From: Euphorbia lathyris
Lineage: Eukaryota > Streptophyta > Magnoliopsida > Malpighiales > Euphorbiaceae
Direction of reading: 5' to 3'
NCBI RefSeq assembly: GCF_963576675.1
Contig: NC_088917.1
Span: forward strand, 13,234,001-13,298,000
Length of the DNA stretch: 64,000 nt
Numbering within the stretch: position 1 is the stretch's first letter; every line of letters begins with the position of its first letter. Below the pieces are notes generated by a model. It was not told the DNA's origin. It saw nothing but the letters and a program-made list of their open reading frames with translations, and made no database searches. Shown here piece by piece: positions 58,207 to 64,000 of this stretch. A program made the translations under genes and the position numbers.

Positions 58207-60340
58207 CAGGGCGGGACATTCACTTGTACTTCACCATCGCCGATGAAACAGTAGGAGTCGTTTTAACTCAGGAAGAAGGGACAGAGCTTTATCCAATCTA
58301 CTTTCTGAGCAAAGTTCTGAAGGGAGCCGAAATCCGATACTCCGAGGTTGAGAAGGCTCTGTTCGCCATAACTCAAGCATCCGAGCGTCTGAGACCGTAC
58401 TTCCAAGCGCATACGGTTATGGTCAGGACCAATTACCCTCTGAAAAAGGCCGTCCAGAAACCAGAGGTCTCTGGTCGAATCACCAACTGGTCCGTTCGAC
58501 TATCCCAGTTTGACGTACGGTTTGAGCCCTGCACGACGATCAAGGCTCAAGTACTGTCCGATTTCATCGTAGAATTCACCGGATCGTCTGCTGCCAACCC
58601 CACGACAATAAAAGCTCGCACCAGCGACGTCTGGACCATGAGTATAGATGGGTCCTGCGCTCCAAGATGGGCAGGCGCAGGCATAGCCATTCAGGGACCT
58701 GACAATCTCCACATACGGTATGCCGTCCGGCTCGATTTCCCAACCACAAATAATTAGGCAGAGTATGAGGCCTTGATCGCAGCTCTTCGACTATCGAAAA
58801 CAATAGTGAACGGACAGCTGGCGATATACTCGGACTCAAAGCTCGTCGTCAGCCACGTCAGCGGTACCTACAAGGCAAAAGATCCAACGATGTGCCAGTA
58901 CTTGGCCCTCGCCACCTCCTTACTCAATGACTTCAAAGCAAAAGGAATAACCCTCGACCTCATACTAGTGCCACGAGAGGAGAACGAAGAGGTGGATCCT
59001 ATCACCGCTCTTGCAGCAGGCGAACAGTCCAATGACCCGCATACCCTCATCGAAATCATTGGGGCCCCAGCCATTCACGTAGAGAGCTCGCTACAGATCA
59101 ACTCGGCGGACGCTGCGGCTAGCGGGTGGAGAAGTCCAATTATCAGATATCTTCAGGATGGAACACTCCCTGTAGATCAAACACAGGCGTCCCTCGTGGT
59201 TCGGCGTTCCTAGCGTTATGCATTGCATGGTGGCTTACTCTATCGGAAGTCCGCCACGCATCCCTGGTTGCGCTGTATATCCGAGGAGGAAGAGGATCAT
59301 TGTCTTAAGGAGATACACCAGGGCGCCCGGATAATTGCGAAGAAGGCCCGGCTCCAGGGGCTCTACTGGCAGACCATGGATTCCGATGCGATGCGTCTAG
59401 TTCGCAGTTGTCAAGCTTGTCAGCTACACGCCAATAATCATCACGCCCCGGCGGCTCCGTTCAAAGGCATTATCACACCTTGGCCATTTGCGATATGGGG
59501 CATTGACCTGCTCAGCCCTTTTCCGATGGCTTTAACACAAAAGCACTTTGTAGTAGTGGCAGTCGATCAGTTTACCAAATGGATCGAGGCTGAGGCAATC
59601 GCCAAGGTAACCGCCGATAACGTAATTGGTTTCCTCAAGCGAACAATCATATAACAATTTGGGGTCCCTCACTCCTTCATTACTGATAACGGGAGGCAAT
59701 TCGACTGCAGTCAATTCCACGAGTTTTGCGCAGAATGGGGGATCAAAGGGTGATACACGTCGGTGGCACACCTTTAGAGCAACGACCTCACTGAGGTAAG
59801 CAACCGAACACTCCTGCGAGGAATCAAGACGCGCCTATCCGACCAAGTCCGAGCATGGCCTGACCACATCGCGGCAATATTATGGTCATGCACACAACCC
59901 CTCACTCGGGTACAGGGCGCACTCCTTTTTTCCTCGCTTATGGGGCAGAAGCAATGGCACCATCTGAGGTCATCCTTCGCTCCCCTCGACATACCACTTT
60001 TAAAGAGATCGACAACAGCGCGGAACTTGCGGAAGCTAGTGACCGACTTGAAAAAGAACGCCTTAATGCTTTATTACACATCACGGCCCATAAGCAGAGC
60101 ATAACGCGTTACCACTATAGGAGAGTTCGTCCCCGCACTTTTCAAGTCGGAGACCTTGTGCTCAGAGGCGTCGCAGCTGCACAGTCCCCGTTAGCTCAAG
60201 GCAAGCTCGGCCAATCATGGGAGGGACCATACAAGATCGACACTGTCCTCCACAATGGAGCTTATAAAATCGCCTCTTTAGACGGCTTGGTCTATGACAA
60301 TAGCTGGAATATCCAGACGTTGAAGAAGTATTATCAATAG
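58207..60340 (+). pseudogene. Tat-type RNase H, archaeal-type RNase H and integrase, broken
   Basis: The RT-linked RNase H comes first (DIHLYFTIADETVGVVL, RYSEVEKALFAI). The second, archaeal-type RNase H has MSIDGSC (Asp), AEYEAL (Glu) and AIYSDSKLVV (Asp); a TAG at 58755-58757 sits right before its Glu block. Integrase follows after a TAG near 59211: CQAC zinc half, WGIDLLSPFP and ITDNGRQF (catalytic Asp pair) and the EVSNRTLL Glu region, with further stops near 59652, 59751 and 59771 and a frame change near 59880. The C-terminal part (59882-60340) has the FQVGDLVLR and LGQSWEGPYKI chromatin-binding/GPF-type region. All catalytic blocks are visible but no full protein can be made. Confidence 0.9.
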
Positions 60341-60465
60341 CTTCTTATAAGGAAAATCATCAATAAAGGGTTTTCGTTCTTTTTTCTTTTGTCGAATAAC
60401 ACCATCTTGTTGACAATCAGAAGCAAGCTACCTGATCCGGTCCTCGTAGCACTTTAATCCATGCA
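60341..60465 (+). other. Tat sequence between integrase stop and tandem array
   Basis: Short spacer; no gene. Starts right after TAG at 60338-60340. Confidence 0.5.
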
Positions 60466-61170
60466 TGCTATCTAAAGGCTTATCGAGCATCTCGATCGCC
60501 TTCGTAATCGCCCAACAATCCCATATTGTTATCGATTGCTTAAGAGCGGGCACCACAATGCGTTCTCCGCTATAAGAGCATCTATATGCTATCCGAAGGC
60601 TTATCGAGCATCTCGATCGCCTTCGTAATCGCCCAACAATCCCATATTGTTATCGATTGCTTAAGAGCGGGCACCACAATGCGTTCTCCGCTACAAGAGC
60701 ATCAATATGCTATCCAAAGGCTTATCGAGCATCTCGATCGCCTTCGTAATCACCCAACAATCCCATATTGTTATCGATTGCTTAAAAGCGGGCACCACAA
60801 TGCGTTCTCCACTACAAGAGCATCTATATGCTATCCAAAGGCTTATCGAGCATCTCGATCGCCCAACAATCCCATATTGTTATCGATTGCTTAAAAGCGG
60901 GCACCACAATGCGTTCTCCGCTACAAGAGCATCTATATGCTATCCAAAGGCTTATCGAGCATCTCGATCGCCTTCAAAATCGCCTAGCAATCGCATATTG
61001 TTATCAATGGTTTACGAGCGGACACCACATTGCGTTCTCCGCTACAAAAGCATCAAAATGCTATCCGCAGGCTAATCGAGCACCTCTAGTGGCTTCTTAG
61101 TCACCAAAACAATCTCGTATTATGACCAATTGTTCATGGATAAATACTTCGATTCATGCTCCGCTAAGCA
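60466..61170 (+). repeat. 121-bp tandem array downstream of Tat pol
   Basis: Unit starts (TGCTATC) at 60466, 60587, 60708, 60829, 60938 and 61059: four steps of 121 bases and one of 109 (a 12-base deletion at CTTCGTAATCAC). Units are near-identical except for the last, which decays toward 61170. The unit contains GCTTATCGAGCATCTCGATC and GCGGGCACCACAATGCG. The overlapping ~100-codon ORFs here are repeat translation, not genes. Confidence 0.93.
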
Positions 61171-61359
61171 ACACTAGACAAACACATTAAACGCTCACTG
61201 AGGAAGGAATTTCCCATGCCATTCAGAGCAAAAAAGGGTAACAAGCAAAGCTGCATAAGCACATAAATTTTATAACAACAAACATTCCACAATTCATTAC
61301 AGAAGAAGAGCCACAATCACGTCCAAAACATAAAAAACTACAGATAAAACACATCACAA
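61171..61359 (+). other. Tat sequence between array and antisense ORF
   Basis: A-rich spacer with no ORF or repeat seen; on the minus strand it lies downstream of the antisense ORF and has AATAAA-like T-rich words. Confidence 0.4.
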
Positions 61360-61683
61360 TCACTCAAGAGAAGCACGGACACTGTAAGGGTTCGGGATAG
61401 CCTCCGCATCCATAAGGGCCTGATGCACTGCTCGCCAATCAATACATTCGTCGGTGTTATGACCGTTCTGCCTATGGTATAGGCATGCTTTCCCCACGCA
61501 TGAGTCCGTCGCAGATCCAGTTGTTAGACAAGGTGCCGACGGCCTCGCCCGGGGGGTGGACACCTCATGGCGACGTAAGCGGTGATTGGCGCCGAAAGCA
61601 ACCAATCGTGGAATCAAGCTGCTCGACAGGACCGGAGCCTGGAGTATGGAAGAGTCGCCACCCACGAATGGGAAAATGAACAC
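61360..61683 (-). CDS. Antisense ORF with a gag-like zinc knuckle
   Basis: A 107-codon minus-strand frame. Residues 68-81 or so (CLYHRQNGHNTDEC) form CX2HX4HX4C, the same spacing as the knuckle of the gag of this Tat element (CKYHKSSGHSMENC). The N-terminal part (residues 1-25) overlaps the LTR junction near 61670 and may not be original; the true ORF is probably truncated at its 5' end by that junction. The C-terminal tail (DWRAVHQALMDAEA) resembles a nucleocapsid tail. Extra ORFs between pol and the 3' LTR, often antisense, are known in Tat elements. Function unknown; RNA or DNA binding is an inference. Confidence 0.55.
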   Translation of the reverse strand: MFIFPFVGGDSSILQAPVLSSSLIPRLVAFGANHRLRRHEVSTPRARPSAPCLTTGSATDSCVGKACLYHRQNGHNTDECIDWRAVHQALMDAEAIPNPYSVRASLE

Positions 61684-61689
61684 CGATCC

Positions 61690-63977
61690 CTTGCGGGAGA
61701 CCGGTGAGGGTTCGGGAAACTTAGGTACGAGCCGAGAAGGCTAGCTCCTTTCCGGAGAAAGGCTACTAGGCACCCCGACATCGCCCGGTTATGAACCACC
61801 GGCCTCCTACTCAGCGTGTTAGGCGATAACGGACTAATCGCATATTTCTTTAAGTTTAAAATTCATTTGAAACCTTTTCTTTCTCGTTTTGAAAACCGTT
61901 TTGAGCATGTCATTAAAAGCCATTTTAGTAAAGAATCACCCATTTTGCATAAATTTAAAGTATATAGGAGAGAGAGGGGGAGAAGAAAGAATTGATTTAT
62001 TCACAGTGTGATTTAGGCTTTATGTCGTATATTACATCTACGCTAATCTCACTCCCAAAAAAACGAGTTTATTTACATGGTTCGTACCTTAATCGCCGTT
62101 GAAACGATTTAGGTATGTTTCAAAACCCCGTTAATGATGTTCCATCGAATCGCCGTTGGAACGACTCGAGTGTTTGAAAACGTTGAGCAAACAGTTTTAA
62201 TCTAAAAAACGTGATTAAGCATACAAGTCAATTTATTTTGTACAAAACCATTTAATTAGGAAAACAATTCAAAACTTCATTATTTACAATGAAACAATTT
62301 TAATTACAATGTTCGCTTAATCCGTCGTTGGAACGAATTAAGGTTTTAAAACGTGATGTTTTGGAAACAGTTTGAAAATGACAAAAAAACGTTATTTACA
62401 CTTTAGGAATATCTAGAAAAGCTTTTAATTTAAACAAACAACTTGAAATCTCTTTTTGTCTTTTATTTTTCCCTTTTTACTCAATTAGCCCTTACTTGAA
62501 CATCATTACAATGGTTAACAAATCAAGGCCAATTTTTCCCAATCAAATATATTTAAAATATATACATATATACAAAAATAAAATAAAAATACATATATAT
62601 ACATAGTTTTTTCTAAAAATAAGGATATATCTATAGATAAAAATGGGTAAGAAATACTATATGATATAATAAAGAAAATGAGAAAGAATACTAAATATAA
62701 TACATTTTTTATTCTAGTTAAAGCTATGTAAAAATAATGGGCAAAAATCCCAAAATAAGAGAATATCATTTATCCCAAAATGGTTTCACCTAATAATAGC
62801 TAATATAACCCAAACAACCCAAAAACTATATATATATACATATATTACTTTATAACATTAAATCCAAACAAATTAAATTTCAACATGAAATAAATAGCTA
62901 TATAATACATAATTAATAGTTATAGGGCTTAAAAATAATTTTTATAAACATATTACATAATTAAATACATATGTACACAAGTATAAATATAAAAAAGTTG
63001 AGAAAAGAGGGTTAAAAGGGTGATTTTCGGATTCCAGCAGATTACCGATGGAAAATCTGTCGCTAACCTGCTGTTAGTGACAGAAATGACAGAATATCAC
63101 AACAGTCCCTATACTTTCCAGATTTATTCAAATGCTTTAGATTAGATCTATTCTATCGTTTTGGACCTCCGAACTACCAAAATAGGATCATAGTCTATAA
63201 CGGAAACTCTTAAAACGACGTTTTATTTTTAAAACGTTAATTAGAAAGGCTTTTCTAAAATCTATACGTATACAACGTCGGAATTCCCGAACTACCCTCA
63301 AACGGGATCACGGTTCATATTGGGATGTTAAGACGAGGTTTTTTTTATTTCAAAACCCAAATAAACGTTTATTTAATACGAGACGAGAATTAAATAAATA
63401 CGGGAAAGTAAATAAACGTGATAAATAAATAAATAAAAACTAACAATAAAAATAAATGAACAAAATAAATAAAATAATTAAAATAAATGACACGAGTCTA
63501 GTCCTCGGATAATACCTCAAGATCGGTATTGACAGTTGAAGTCGGTTGATTCCACGAATCGTGATTTTCCGGTGTTTTTTTGTGTTTTTGGTAAAATATT
63601 TAACTTTGGAAATTTTGGATTTTTTAGGAAAAAAATGTTTTTCCCAAAAACATCACTTTCTCTCTCTAAAAATTTCCTTAGAGTGAGAAAGCTCTCCAAA
63701 AGTCCCTCCCCTTCCAATGCATGGGGATCCGTGCCTTTTATAGGCACGGATCCCAAAAAAATTTTGGGCGTAGCCCGAAGGGCGTCGGGCGCACGCCGGC
63801 TGCCGTTAGACGCTCGCCCAACGCCGCTAAGCACCCGCGAGCCATCCACTCGACGACCGCAACCCCTACAGATCCTCTCGTGATTTTTATTATTATTTTT
63901 GCTTTAAATTATCGGAACCAACCGCTTCAACCGTCTTGTTATGGGTTTTCGTCACAGGTCCTCCGACTCGGTGTCTA
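61690..63977 (-). repeat. Minus-strand LTR of another Ty3-type element
   Basis: On the minus strand this begins TGTAGACACCGAGTCGGAGG right after a purine-rich AGGAAAGTAGGGGCAAC (64000-63978 area), a polypurine tract. A TATA box (CCTATAAAAGGCACGG) lies at about 63747-63732, 230 bases in. The U5-like end near 61690-61840 has CGATGTCGGGGTGCCTAG wording typical of Ogre/Tat LTR ends. Just beyond is GGTGGCGACTC (61661-61651 area), the start of the tRNA primer site used by many Tat elements, but the match breaks off after TGGCGACTC. The end coordinate is approximate. ORFs inside (62515, 63517, 63536) are not genes. Confidence 0.6.
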
Positions 63978-64000
63978 CAGTTGCCCCTACTTTCCTATTT
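63978..64000 (-). other. Polypurine tract of the minus-strand element
   Basis: AGGAAAGTAGGGGCAAC on the minus strand, immediately upstream of the LTR start. The element body continues beyond the window. Confidence 0.6.

Larger units (their letters stand above)
40830..61690 (+). mobile_element. Decayed Tat/Ogre-type Ty3 retrotransposon, host of two insertions
   Basis: Order on the plus strand: partial 5' LTR (about 40830-41111), gag (41172-42650), [insertion 42699-47036], protease and RT (47042-48703), [Copia insertion 48704-58201], RNase H, second archaeal-type RNase H and integrase (58207-60340), a 121-bp tandem array (60466-61170) and an antisense ORF (61360-61683). A second RNase H between RNase H and integrase marks the Tat lineage. 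Coding frames contain several stops and frameshifts, so it is old. No 3' LTR is seen; a minus-strand LTR of another element abuts at about 61690. Confidence 0.88.

Noticed and set aside
60586..61100. Three overlapping ~100-codon ORFs
   Set aside because: They are translations of the 121-bp tandem repeat (121 is not a multiple of 3, so each unit changes frame).
63517..63883. Two overlapping ORFs near the right edge
   Set aside because: They lie within the minus-strand LTR around its TATA box and are not conserved coding sequence as far as I can see.

Overview
This window is nuclear DNA of a flowering plant, most likely a eudicot. The support is intron-rich host genes with GT-AG introns, an AT-rich background, plant-type transposable elements (a Ty3 element of the Tat/Ogre type with two RNase H domains, Copia with an initiator-tRNA-Met primer site, L1 and RTE LINEs, a Helitron, an Au-type SINE) and plant-specific gene families. 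I cannot name the species.

Three host genes can be supported. A single-exon ARM-repeat-like gene lies on the minus strand at 12151-13233. A purple acid phosphatase gene lies on the plus strand at 17649-29873; I read nine exons giving 468 residues, with all five metal-binding motifs. A synaptotagmin-5-type gene (transmembrane segment, SMP domain, two C2 domains) lies on the minus strand at 31260-39671; I read thirteen exons giving 562 residues. The last two genes are convergent, about 1.4 kb apart, and their introns are full of short foldback elements and, in one case, a complete RTE LINE.

Left part (1-12150): AT-rich DNA with a tRNA-derived SINE-like trace, then a non-autonomous Helitron (2435-10709) that was itself split by an L1-type LINE (4185-10519, 17-bp target-site duplication).

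Middle (13234-40830): the two large host genes, a decayed antisense LINE cut by an LTR, many foldback elements and an Au SINE just upstream of the synaptotagmin gene.

Right part (40830-64000): a nest of LTR retrotransposons. The host is a decayed plus-strand Tat-type Ty3 element (gag, protease, RT, RNase H, archaeal-type RNase H, integrase, a 121-bp tandem array and an antisense ORF with a zinc knuckle). It is interrupted first by a deletion derivative of a minus-strand LTR element (42699-47036, TSD GGGGG) whose LTRs carry a GC-rich palindrome array of different copy number, and then by a young Copia element (48704-58201, TSD AATGC, LTRs nearly identical). At the far right a minus-strand LTR (about 61690-63977) of another Ty3 element runs to the window edge.

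I did not find a wholly new system. The best candidates for a second look are the variable palindrome array in the LTR promoter region, the antisense zinc-knuckle ORF next to the tandem array in the Tat element, and the purple acid phosphatase gene in which every intron but the first carries a transposable element.
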